Shown: piece by piece, positions 12,918 through 23,353 of the stretch
Numbering within the stretch: position 1 is the first letter of the stretch
Layout of the letters: each line of letters starts with the position of its first letter
NCBI RefSeq assembly: GCF_019320115.1
Contig: NC_089584.1
Location: 102,720,320-102,784,319, forward strand
Source: Miscanthus floridulus
Taxonomy: Eukaryota; Streptophyta; Magnoliopsida; Poales; Poaceae
Direction: 5' to 3'
DNA length: 64,000 nt
Notes under the pieces: model-generated
The model's database searches: none
What the model was told of the DNA's origin: nothing
What the model saw: only the letters and a program-made list of their open reading frames with translations
Position numbers and translations under genes: made by a program

Positions 12918-15084
12918 CCACTTTTTCTCTCTCTAGCCGCCGCCGTTGTCGACTCGCCCTGTAGAAGCCTCCCGGATGCCGCAACCACCCCGATCCGACT
13001 TTGTGGTGAGCTTCTCGTTCCTCCCATGCTCTCTGTTCCTCAAATTGCGCCCTAGAACACCATAGCAGCGAACACCTAATGCCGCCGGCCATGGCGCCAC
13101 CATGTGCCGTCATCTCAGCACGATCCCTGCCCTTGGTTTGCACCTCAACATGTTTGCGCACGCCTGTAGATCATCCTAGTAGGTTCAGTTTGCTCTGAGG
13201 AGGTCCGAAACGCCCCCTCGATGTCCGCCACCGCGCTGCCTCGCCGTCGGCCATGGCGAGTTCACCGGAGCCACCATGCTGCCGCTGGAGGTTCACCCAC
13301 ACTCACCTGCACCACCGGATCCTGGGTGAACGGTGAAGATTAGATCACTGGTTGGATTAAGTGGTTGGTCCACAGCGGGCCATGGACTCGGTCCACAGCG
13401 TCGGTCAGCGCGCGCCCACGCACGCGCGGTGCACCACACCAGTCCCCGGCCACCATGTGGCTGCTCAGTCAGCAGCCACAGGTCAACCCACTGTCAACCG
13501 CACCTAGTTTTGCATAAAAGCCCCTCAGTTTCCAGTGAATTAACCCGTAGTCCGATTCAGTTCAAAATAAATACATGTATATGATATTTCGGTAGTTGTA
13601 ACTTTTCAACCGTAGCTCCGATTAGAGTGCCTCTCGCGACTGTGTGTTCGTAGCGATGCGTAGAATTGTATTTCAATCTCTTTTACTTGTTTTTCTATGA
13701 TTGGTGTACTATTCTAATATAGATGCAATTGTATGCTATGCATGTATGTGTATGAATGTTTGTGTGGTGTTCTACGATTACATGCAGTCGATGAGATACA
13801 CATGGTGATCCAGAAGAAGAAGAAGGACATTGAAGATTAAAGCTTACCGAAGGATCGGTGTGTAAGGCAAGTATAGCATGGGACCATCCTTGTTACCTAT
13901 TCACATTTAATCACTTAATTCATATTGCATGTGTCTACCTTGATGCCAATAAGGATATCCTAGATATTTGATATCTTGTACCTTGAAACCTTTGGGTTAT
14001 TGCATTGGGTAGTTTTTGCTAGTGCTTAATCAAAACCATGATCTTGTAACTTGACTACTGGTATATGCAATAAACATTAAAACATGACTTTTTAGCAACA
14101 TAGAAACAGGGGCTGGAGTATTTAGCTACTTTCTAAATGCTTTAGATTCCTCTCTCTAAGGATGTATCTGTAAGCGATCATCGGGGACTTATAGTATAGC
14201 TGTGAGGGCTATATGGCTCTAGCTTTAGCTCAGTATAAGGACCTTTTCTAACTTGTTAGTGGTTACCTTTATAGTGCAAGAGGGTATGTTTCCTTTTTTG
14301 CTTGCATGTGTGTGCCATGCTGCGATGCCCATGCGTGCCACTCCTAGAGAAGGGCCACATACGCCTAGCGGCCCTAACTTGTTAGATGAACCTTTGAAAT
14401 GCTTCATAGTGAACCCTGTCGACCTTCCTTGGAAGTGGGTCAAGAGATTAGCTACCTCGGGCAAAAGGGTAAATCACAACTCACAATGAAAGTGTACAAC
14501 CTCTGTAGAGTGTAAAACTGTTATAACAGCCGTGCTCACGGACACGAGCGGCCTTGGACCCTTATGGAATAGAGATGATCACTAATGGATAATGGTACTA
14601 ATGATTAATTGTTTACGCTATATATTATTCATGTTTTCCTGATCATGTGTTTATGGGAATGATAAATTCTTTGCCACTCAATTACTTAAAAAGATAACCT
14701 ATTAAAGCTAATTGCAGTTAAACCAGTGTCAGCCTTTTAAGCCTCATGAACCCCATGATATAATTGTTAAGTACAACATGTACTTATGCTTGCTTTACTT
14801 TTCTATACTTTGGATAAAAATCCCAGATGGGTACCAGATTGCTGGTTTGGAGGAGTTAGTATTGTGGTCAACCAGTCAGTCGTCCCTGTGGATTTGGAGT
14901 CTTCGCCAGAAGATTGGAGTCAACTTTCCGCTGTCTATACTCTGAGGTTATTTTCCTTTTACTAATACGTTATGTAATAAGTATTGTCTCTTGGTATTAC
15001 CCTTATTTGTGGCTATATGTGAGATTTGACTTTCTGGGCTCACATATAGTGTGTATCTAGTTGTCTTTAAAACTAGATGCTACA
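12918..15084 (+). repeat. Right copy: truncated LTR in plus orientation
   Basis: It is the reverse complement of 9584-12352, at roughly 90-95 percent identity by eye. It lacks the first part of the LTR including the TATA region, and an internal segment equal to 11082-11690. At that deletion point (13574-13590) lies a 17-base filler. Small frames in it carry no known domain. Confidence 0.75.
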
Positions 15085-16978
15085 ATATTTAGTTCATATA
15101 TATACTTGTTAATACTAGGAGCTATTAAATCATTTGAGAGTGCTCAATATTATTAAGTTAATTATTGTAGGAATTTTGGTGGTAGATTGGTGATAGCAAA
15201 AACCCTAAATTTTTTATAGTAGCTTCATTGTATTATTATGTGCTCACTGTAATTTTGTATCCCTAAAATAGACTATTTAATATGGTAGCTAAATACCCAT
15301 TAAGGCTAAATGGATAATGGCATGATATTGGTTTATTAAAATTAAGCACTTATAGGGTGAGCTTGGAATCTATTTGGTAAAGATGATAGTTAGCTTAGTG
15401 TCTTAGTCATTAGAGTTAGCTTAGTAGCTTAGCATGTGTATTCTTATTTTTAGAGCTACCGTTGCATAAATACTAAGTGTTGCATCACCATTGCATGCAT
15501 GTAGAGAACGAGTTGGTGGATACCGTGACCACCGGCGATCACGAGTACGAGGAGGTGATCGAGGAGTATGAGGAGAAGATCCTCATGCAAGAGGAGGTCC
15601 TGGAGCTATCACTGACTAACTTAGCTGACAATCTGTCTACCCAAGGCAAGCCCCGGTGCATAACCCTTATTTTGAATGATCACTGGATATATATATGTGT
15701 GATGTGCATTTATGTTACATGATTTATATTGAAACTACATGCATAGATAACCTACCTATGAGTTCTACTAGCATAGGTCGAGTAGCTGCTATGCTTAGGC
15801 TATTGGTAGCGTGAGTAACCTGCCGTTACTCACAATAGGTGATTAATATTATCACCCTCATGATAAAATGGTGAAAAGAAATAAAGATTGGGCAGGGATA
15901 TGGTATGGGTATTGGTGGGTGTAATAGGCTGTGTCCCATGGCCAATGGTGCATAGCTTGGCTACACTGTTTTCCCTATCCATGTCGGTTAAGGACTGGCC
16001 ATTGCATTGGATTCTAGTCAGGTCATAGACTTATTATCCTGAGCACATACTTGCTTATGGGAGCGGGAAGGCTCGTTGCCCTCTTGTCATGGGTTCTAGC
16101 TCTTTTTGAACCGACTGATTAGAGGTAGGGATGGTGGAGGTTTAAGCACCACACTGAGTTCGAAACTCAGGAGTGGGGGCTTGGAGTCTAAGTTTGGATG
16201 GGGACCTAGACCCCTTGATAGGACAGTGGTGGGTTGGTCTTGCTTGTGTCTAGGGTACAAGCGGGGCATGTGTTTCAGGGTAACCAGCTGGGCTACATTG
16301 GTTCATGAATTGCCGTGTAATACGGTATGACTTGTCCACGATCTAGCACCGTAGTAAGAACTAGAAGATGAAAGATGGTGAAATAGATCTGATTGCTCAA
16401 CTCTTGCTTGAAAGTAGAATAGGTGCTTACATAGAATGGTTAAATAATGAACTAATCATGACTACTAATAAGAAACATACATAAGGATTAACTACTAGTA
16501 TTGCTTTTCGCAAAAAGGAAACCCAGCAAACCATAAAGCCTATCATATCCTTTGGAGTCGAGAAATTTTTCCACTAGTCGGATAAGTCTTGCGAGTACAT
16601 TGTGTACTTAGGGTTTGTTTACCCCTGTTGCAGGTGCAGCTTGATGAGTAGCTATTGTGTGGAGGATTCTTCTGGTGGGCATAGATGGATTCTTGTATCT
16701 TATCGTTAGACATTTATTGTAATTCCACTGTTTAAATTCTACACTTTAAACTTGGTATTGTAATAATGTATTTCTAAGAACTCTTGTTGTATGAAATAGA
16801 CTAAGTATTGTAAACTCGTTCTCATTATTGGATCCTATAAGAAAAAACATGGATTATTTGAGTTCTCCCTTAGGGTGTGCTCGATGGAACCGTTCGATGT
16901 AGCTTACTTTCAGGGTGCTTAGTGTCTGGTGGAAGACAAGCGCCTCCGAAAGCGTGCTATTTCAGGCATTTTGTGACA

Positions 16979-17590
16979 ATAGACAAGTTCTTGAATAAGG
17001 CCATTGAGGAATGCACTCTTCATATCCATTTGATATAGCTTGAAGTTGTGATAAGCGGCATAAGCTAGAAGCATTCGGATTGCTTCAAGCCTTACCACCA
17101 ATGCATATGTTTCTTCAAAGTCCAAGCCCTCTACTTGAGTGAAGCCTTGAGCAACCAATCTTGCCTTGTTCCATGACACCATGCCATTCTCATCTTGCTT
17201 ATTGTAGAATACCCATTTGGTGCCATTGACATTGGTATTGGGTTTTCCACCAAGGTCCATACTTGATTTCTTTCGAAGTTGTTAAGCTCTTCTTGCTTGG
17301 CTATGATCCAATCTAGGTCTCTAAGTGCTTGTTCTACCTTAAGAGGCTCCAAAGAGGAAACAAAAGAGTAACATTGACAAAAGTTTGCTAAATGTGATCG
17401 AGTTGTTATCACTTTTCGAAGACTCCCAAGGATATTGTCAACGGGATGATCCCATTGTATCATTTGCCTTAGCCTTGGGTGATCAATGGCCTCTTGTTCC
17501 TCTTCTAGATCTTCATCTTCTTCTTGCTCGAAGATTGGTTGTAGGTTCTATCCATGAGCTAGAGTCAAATCAGCTGCTGTTGACTGGGTA
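16979..17590 (-). pseudogene. Copia reverse transcriptase, N-terminal part
   Basis: The minus strand reads VDNILGSLRK, SFVSSLEPLKVEQALRD, a WIIAKQEELNNFERNQVWTL block, GTKWVFYNKQDENG, KARLVAQGFTQVEGLDFEET and MDMKSAFLNG. These are the opening blocks of the RVT_2 domain of copia elements. A frameshift lies near 17150, between the VENP block and the KARLVAQG block. The catalytic YVDD part is missing because the sequence is cut at 16979. The enzyme would copy element RNA into DNA; this copy cannot. Confidence 0.85.
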
Positions 17591-18893
17591 GGCGCGACAC
17601 TACCATAGGACATGGTTGAGAAGGGCTGGTGCTAGGGCTAGCACCAGAAGTGGTGGTGTACACCACCATAGGCGCGATGGTGCACCACTGTGGGCACTGT
17701 CATCCTATCCGGTGGTACCGCCCCTTTTTAATAGAGAGCGGGTGAACTGGAGTTGGGCATCGCCATGGGCGCTACCACCCCTAGGTGGTGCACCACCCCA
17801 TTTTCCAGAGAGCATGGATTTTGGGGTGTTGACCAGGGTGGCACCGCCTCCCCTGTCCGGTGCCACCATCGCCTATCCGGTGACCACTGACAGTCAAACT
17901 AGCCATTAGATTCAACCATCCCATGTCAAGTGACCGCACCGCCATTTCTGGTGCCCTTATAGAAAGCTACTCTAAAGGGGTACGGCTCTATTTGCTTGTG
18001 GGCTTATAAATAGAGCTAGTGGCTGGCCTTGGCCACTCTCTTGGCACTTCTAATAGCTGCATACACCCTTTAAGAGCTGAGCACACTACTCCACTCACTT
18101 GCACACTTGATTTCATCATCTTGAGTGAGATTGGAGAGCCTCTAGTGCATTGCTTAATGTTCTAACATCTTGTGGCACTAGTTGGGCGATTTGGGCTGGT
18201 GGAGTTCTTGTTACTCTTGGTGTTTGCCGACACCTAGACGGCCTAGTGATTGGTGGATCATTGAGCGGCTATTGGTGATTGTTGCTAGCTCTGATTGTCG
18301 ACATTGTGAGGGGTTCTTGTGCCTTCCCCATAGGAGATCATGAAAGGCAACTCTAGTGGATTGCGCGTAGCTTGTGTGATCCTCATCTTATGTTGGTTAT
18401 GCGGCACCCTATTGAGGGTTTGGCGTGTGATGCCAATTAGCACATGAACCTCCAAGTGAGTGAATCACCACAATGAGGACTAGCTTGTTGGGTGATTGGT
18501 CTTCATTGGTATTCATTCTTGTGATTGATTGGCTCCTTTGGTGATTGGCTCATTCCTATACACGGTGGTATAACACTCCATCCTTCCCGCGCATTTACAT
18601 TTTATAGTGTAGCTTGGCCCTTTAGTGTTGCTAGTTTTGAGGGCAAGTAAGAGTCATGTCTAGTGGTTAGTGAGGCTCTTTAGTTAGTCTTTGAGAACTC
18701 ACTAATTTAGTGTAGTGAAATAGCCTTTGAGTGCTTATAAACAATAGCAACTAGAATTATGGTAGGTGGCTTGCATTCTTAGTAGGCTAGCACAACATTC
18801 GCTTTGCCTCATATTTGCCTAACCGCTTTGCGTAGTGTTGTTGTAGAATTTTTTATGGGCTATTCACCCCCCTCTAGCCATTAGGACCTTTTA
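17591..18893 (+). mobile_element. Copia LTR fragment inserted in copia pol
   Basis: It has a TATAAATA at 18005 followed by sequence close to that after the TATA box at 27061 (TTGGCTGGCCTTGG blocks). It ends with CTATTCACCCCCCTCTAG, the usual 3' end of SIRE/Maximus-type LTRs. It interrupts the pol frame between integrase and RT. The part before the TATA box is only about 410 bases against about 1.4 kb at 25669-27060, so U3 is shortened. Its GGTGGTG/CACCACC-rich U3 (17620-17890) is repetitive. Exact ends and a TSD are not clear. Confidence 0.6.
18005..18012 (+). promoter_or_regulatory. LTR TATA box
   Basis: TATAAATA is followed by AGAGCTAGTGGCTGGCC, at the same relative place as the TATAAATA at 27061 in the related LTR. 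Confidence 0.6.
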
Positions 18894-18899
18894 GTGTAG

Positions 18900-19840
18900 A
18901 AATTGAAGTAGGGGTCTGCTACTATTCAGCATCAGGTACGTCAGCAGAAATTGGTGCAGTAGCAACTTGAGGAATATCTACCTCAGTGGCTTCATCTTCT
19001 TATGGTCTATTATCACCAATAGACAATTGCTTGATTGCTTCACATGGTGGATCCTCCTTTCCCACAACACTTGAATCAACTTGCTCTACTTGAGAGCCAT
19101 TAGATTCATCAAATGTTACGTCTACCATAATCTCAACTCTCCCAGAGGTTTTGTTGAAAACACGGTAGCCATGCTTATTTGATCCATAACCAAGAAGAAA
19201 ACCTTCGACTTTAGGTGCAAATTTAGAGGTTTTGGGTTTCTTATTAAGTATGAAACACTTACACCCGAACACTCTAAAGTAAGACACCTTAGGTTTGTTA
19301 CCGGTTAGAAGCTCATATGAAGTTTTCTTCGACTTCTTGTATAGGTAGAGGCGGTTGATGGCTTGGCAAGCGACGTTGACGGTGTCACACCAAAATAAGT
19401 CTAGCATCTTGTATTCATCTAGCATTGTCCTTGCCATGTCAATGAGTGTTCAGTTCTTCCTCTCTACTACACCATTTTGTTGAGGGGTGCATAGAGTTGA
19501 AAACTCATGCTTGATGCCCTCTTCATCAAGAAACTCTTCAACAAGAGTATTCTTGAATTCGGTCTCATTATCACTTCTTATTTTCTTGATTGAGAAACCA
19601 AACTCCTTTTGTGCTCTTCTAACAAATATATTCACCTTCTCTTGCACTTGGCACTTATCATACAAAAAGAATACCTAAGTGAAACATGAATAATCATCAA
19701 TAATAACAAGACCATATTTGTTACCCCTAAGACTTAGGTAGGTGGCCAATCCAAAGAGATCCATGTGAATTAACTCCAATGGTTGCTCGGTGGTCATGAT
19801 GCTCTTTGGTGGGTGAGGTATGCCAACTTGCTTTCTGGCT
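18900..19840 (-). pseudogene. Copia integrase
   Basis: Core blocks read on the minus strand are IHMDLFGLATYLSLRGNKY and IIDDYSCFT, then KKIRSDNETEFKN, EGIKHEFSTLCTPQQNGVVE and MARTMLDEYKML, with the C-terminal FRVFGCKCFILN and SKFAPKVEGFLLGYGSNKHG blocks. The DDE residues are visible as the Asp of HMDLF, the Asp of RSDNETEF and the Glu of NGVVER. Stops break the frame at the FT*VFF, ERKN*TLID and NRP*EDE places. The protein would insert the element cDNA into the genome. Downstream the pol frame is cut by the LTR fragment at 17591-18893. Confidence 0.85.
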
Positions 19841-20400
19841 TAATAAGCGCTACAAATCCTATCTTTCTCAAAATGAACATTTGTTAGTCCAAGGATGTGT
19901 TCATCTTTTAGAAGTTTGGCCAAGTTCTTCATCCCAACATGGGCTAGTCGGTGATGCCAAAGCCAACCCATGCTAGATTTTACCACCAAACAAGTTTTAA
20001 GCTTAGCTTTACTTTTGTTGAAATCAACTAGGTAAAGCTTATTCTTTAATCGACCCATAAAGATAATAGAAGAATCCTCCCTTCTAAAGACTTTTACACC
20101 CTTATCCGTAAAGAGACAATTGTAGCCCATCTCATACAATTGAGAAACAGACAACAAATTGTAACTCAACGAATCAACATGTAAAACTTTTGTAATTGGA
20201 TGTTCAAGAGTTATAGCCACTTTACTAAGACCAATCACATCCCCCTTTGAATTGTCTCCAAAAACAATATGTTCATTTGAGTGCGTCATTGGGAAATATG
20301 ATGAGAACATACTCCTTTCTCCGGTCATATAATTTGTACATCGACTATCAAGCACCCAACTTGATCCACCGGAGGAGTATGCCTGCAAAACAAGTTTAGT
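19840..20400 (-). pseudogene. Copia protease and GAG-pre-integrase region
   Basis: The minus strand reads SSWVLDSRCTNYMTGE, where the copia protease active site normally reads DSG; Gly is changed to Arg. After it come NSKGDVIGLSKV, LSYNLLSVSQLYEMGYN and WHHRLAHVGMKNLAKL, which is the pre-integrase zinc region. The protease would cut the Gag-Pol polyprotein. The changed active-site motif and the stop after ICSAY indicate loss of function. Confidence 0.8.
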
Positions 20401-21780
20401 TTCTAGATTTAGGTCCCCAACTTGACTTGGGGCCTTGCATGTTAGTCACAAGAAACTTAAGAACCCAAATAGAAGTATTCCTATATATGTTGGTTTCTTT
20501 TCCAATATATTTTGCAACCACTTGACCACTGCTATTGTTCTTCAGTACAAAACACGATGTCAAGCTTTGTCAAAGTGCATGGGCCTTTGGTTGATAAGCA
20601 TACTTGTTCTTAGTGCCCCATATTGATTTCTTTGGCTTCTGGAAAACCTGCTTCTGTTGGAACACCTTCTTTATGGGCTTAGTCTGATCAAGAATAGAAT
20701 GGGTAGCCTTCCCATTTTTGTAGGGCATGGCACTACCGCCCTTCACTATGGCACTACCGCTACATGGCACTACCGCAGGTTGTGTAGGCTGATCTATACC
20801 GATTCTGTTCTTCCTTTCAAACTATACACACTCATAGCCATTCACTATCTTTCTTCCATTTGTCTTGGCTCCATTTATGTGTCCAAGCCCATGCTTGATT
20901 GAGGGATGCCTTCCCTTCTTGTATTGTGGCCCTTTTGGTTCATTCTTCTTCAAGTAATTGATTTTGGCTTTGTTATTCATGCACCATTTTTCAATAATAT
21001 CATTGAGTCTAGCAATCTCCTTTCTCAGAGCCTCAATATTGGCAAGATTAGTGGAATAAGCATTCAAATCAAGATTATAACATTTTCCACAACCTTGACT
21101 AGTGGAGGGAGTAGAGATTTCCTTTGCTTTAGAGGGATGTGAGTTGCTATCCCAAAGAATGCCATATTGCAGCTCAAGTTCTTTGTGCTCTTCATCCAAG
21201 TCATAATACTTTTTCTTGAGAGCATTATTTGCTTTCTTTGTGATAGCATGGTCCTCTTGCTCTTTGGCCAAGGCCTTGTGCAAGGATTCCACCTCATTTC
21301 TCTCTAATTCAAGAACTTTATTGCTAGCAATGTAGAGATCCTCTTGTTGGATAAGAGTTTCCTCTCTAGATTCTAGCTCAGCTTGGACACTCTCTAAATC
21401 CTCCATTAGTTTAGTGATGAATAATTTGGTCTTTCCATCCAAGTTTTTAGTTATTTGGTCAATTTCTTCATCACTTGATCCATCATCACTAGAGCTATCA
21501 CTAATATCACTACTAGAGATATCACTAGGAGGTAGAGGAGGTTTGGCTTTTGATTTTACCTTCTCATCCTTTGCCATGAGACAAATGTGAGGGCAGTAGT
21601 AGTCATCATCAGAATGTTGTTGAAGAATCTTGGTGTAGGGGATGACTTGTGGATAGCAACGGTTGCAACTTTCTCATCCTCTTCACTTGTGCTATCTCTA
21701 GCTGAGTCCCATTAATGCCCAATATGAGCTTCTCCCATGTACTTCTTGCTCTTTCTATGGTCGGCCTTGTCCTCTTTCTT
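20400..21780 (-). pseudogene. Copia Gag-Pol linker with coiled coil
   Basis: A long open stretch on the minus strand (21577-20822, 251 codons) has an acidic Ser/Asp run (DISDSSSDDGSSDEEIDQ), then Leu/Glu/Lys heptad-like sequence (LESVQAELESREETLIQQ to ALKKKYYDLDEEHKELELQ), a GCGKCYNLDLNAYSTNLA block and a basic end. Such coiled-coil extensions between the zinc knuckle and protease occur in SIRE/Maximus-type copia elements. Some frameshifts separate it from gag. Confidence 0.65.
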
Positions 21781-23313
21781 GTCTTATTTGTACTTGCTGT
21801 CTTTGATCTCATATGGACACTTGACAATGAAGTGATCGGTACTACCACAATTGTAGCATGTCCTCTTCTTGTTTGGAAACTTTCTCTTCACTACCTTGTA
21901 GCCTTGCTTCTTTAGACCTTTTTGAAATCTCTTCATAAAGAGAGCAACATCATCAACTTTCTCATAATGTTCATCATCATTTTCATCTTCAGTTGAGGAT
22001 GATGTAGTCTCTACTTGCTCTTGGACTTGCTTGCTTGCTTTAGGCTTGCTTGTTGAAGCTTGCTTATTGATCTTGGACTTGCTAATAGAGCCTTGCTTGC
22101 TTGATTTGTTGACCTTGAGAGCTACATCCTTGATCTTTATGCCATCTAATTTTGCTTGCAACTCACTAAGCTTATTCCTCTCATTTGCTTCTTCACTTTA
22201 CATGTCAAAGGTCAAGATTCTCCTAAGTACATCATTTGGTGTGAAGTACTCAAACTTCTTCTTGTCTCTAATTAGAGTCACCACGATCTCATTTCTAGGT
22301 GAATAAGCTTCCAACATAATCTTCACTACCTTGTGATCATCTAGCTCATCACCATCATAGCCTCTAATCTTGCCCACCATGGTCATCAACCTATCAAACA
22401 TCTCTTGTGGCCCTTCTCCATCCAAGATCACAAACCGGTTGAGTTTGGCCATCAACAAATCAATTGTTGCCTTTCTCACTTTGTCAACCCCTTCATGTGC
22501 AAGGTGCAAGGTGTCCCATATTTGCTTGGCAACATCAACACCAATCACCCTATTGTACTCATCACCATCCAAAGCACTAAGCAACACACTTGTGGCTTGA
22601 CCATTGAGATGAATAATTCTCATTTCATCTAGAGTTAGATTTTTGGGATCAACCAGTGGCTCAAATCCATTGCAGACAACTTCCCAAATGCCAGGGTGAA
22701 GACCAATAAGATAGGCTTTCATCAAGTGCTTCCACTTGGCAAAGTTAGTCCCATCAAAATGAGATAACTTGCCCATGGGCACATTAATGAAAGACCTCCG
22801 ATCATGGTTAGTCATAGGCATAAAAGAATAGTTAAAGGATACATCAACATATTTGTTGTTGGAGTCTGCTTTGCCATTTCCTTTCTTCTCCTTCTTGCCT
22901 CCCTTGGACACTTGGTATGACTCATCATCATATCCATCTTTGGAACTACTTGAAATGTCACTTGATGATGCATTGGTTGCCTTCTTTTCTTCTTCCTTCT
23001 TCTTCCTAGCTTCTCTTCTTTTTCTTCTTTCTTCTATCTTGAGCTTTCTTTCTTCTTTTCTTTGCTTTTTGTCTTCTAACTTTTGTTGCTCCTTCTTTTC
23101 TCTTGCTTCGCTTTTTGCCTTTCTAGCTGCCTTCCTTTTTCTTCTTTCTTCATCATTTAGAGCATTCTCGGCATCGGTGGCCTCAAACTATGGGAGCGTG
23201 GTATTGCTTGCTGTAGAAACACTTAGCTCACTATTGTTAGTGTCATGCAACTCCACATCCTCTGGATTGATGTCAATGGGCTTCACACCACTAGTACCAC
23301 CTCTGGGCTCCAT
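21780..23313 (-). pseudogene. Copia gag
   Basis: The start MEPRGGTSG at 23313 lies about 30 bases after the primer site. A Lys/Arg/Glu-rich helix follows (about 23150-22990), then KLSHFDGTNFAKWKHLM and GIWEVVCNGF, a QATSVLLSALDGDEYNRV block, AKQIWDTLHLAHEG and DGEGPQEMFDRLM; these are gag blocks of the UBN2/retrotran_gag_2 type. A CCHC zinc knuckle (CYNCGSTDHFIVKC) follows near 21850. One stop falls at TTLP*FEA and another at the end of the DM block. The protein would form the particle coat. Confidence 0.8.
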
Positions 23314-23341
23314 ACCTCACGAGGTAAAGCGCTTATAACCT

Positions 23342-23353
23342 GCTCTGATACCA
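23342..23353 (-). other. Primer-binding site of the copia element
   Basis: TGGTATCAGAGC on the minus strand is a perfect match to the plant initiator-Met tRNA primer site. It lies immediately after the 5' LTR end and about 30 bases before the gag start. Confidence 0.9.

Larger units (their letters stand above)
9584..15084. mobile_element. Palindromic LTR-derived insertion (inverted-repeat element)
   Basis: Two long arms in opposite orientation (9584-12352 and 12918-15084) flank a 565-base centre. The outer ends are TGTAGCACC and GATGCTACA. They are bordered by GTATT (9579-9583) and ATATT (15085-15089), a near-perfect 5-bp duplication, and the host LTR sequence resumes on both sides. The arms are homologous to the solo LTR at 27864-45434. 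The insertion therefore behaved as one unit, although its inside is a head-to-head pair rather than a normal LTR-internal-LTR element. Confidence 0.75.
1..16978 (+). mobile_element. Long-LTR retrotransposon, gag remains only (element A), left end outside window
   Basis: Sequence 1-975 reappears at about 16150-16978, so it is the end of a 5' LTR and the later copy is the end of the 3' LTR. A tRNA-iMet type primer site follows base 975, a degraded gag lies at 1815-2640, no pol is visible, and a G-rich tract (4471-4484) precedes the 3' LTR start at 4485. This is the layout of a non-autonomous or pol-deleted LTR element. The 3' LTR is split by a palindromic insertion at 9584-15084. The right end, TGTGACA, abuts copia reverse transcriptase, so the element probably inserted into that copia copy. 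Its superfamily is uncertain; the gag type and primer site resemble long-LTR grass gypsy elements. Confidence 0.75.
4485..16978 (+). repeat. 3' LTR of element A, enlarged and split
   Basis: The LTR starts TGTAACACC after the polypurine tract and ends TGTGACA at 16978. Removing the palindromic insertion (9584-15084) leaves about 7.0 kb. About 6700-8085 is matched again in the same order by 9490-9583 plus 15085-16275, so the LTR contains an internal duplication or is a fusion of two LTR copies with a junction near 8086. GC-rich blocks at 4920-6660 and 8090-9420 hold only low-complexity frames that I do not support as genes. Confidence 0.6.

Noticed and set aside
12542..13161. Open frames of 119-161 codons at the palindrome centre
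   Set aside because: They span the junction of two inverted LTR copies and share no motif with known proteins.
22853..23338. 161-codon plus-strand frame rich in Phe, Leu and Ser
   Set aside because: It is the mirror of the Lys/Glu-rich gag helix on the minus strand; the hydrophobic look is an antisense artefact.
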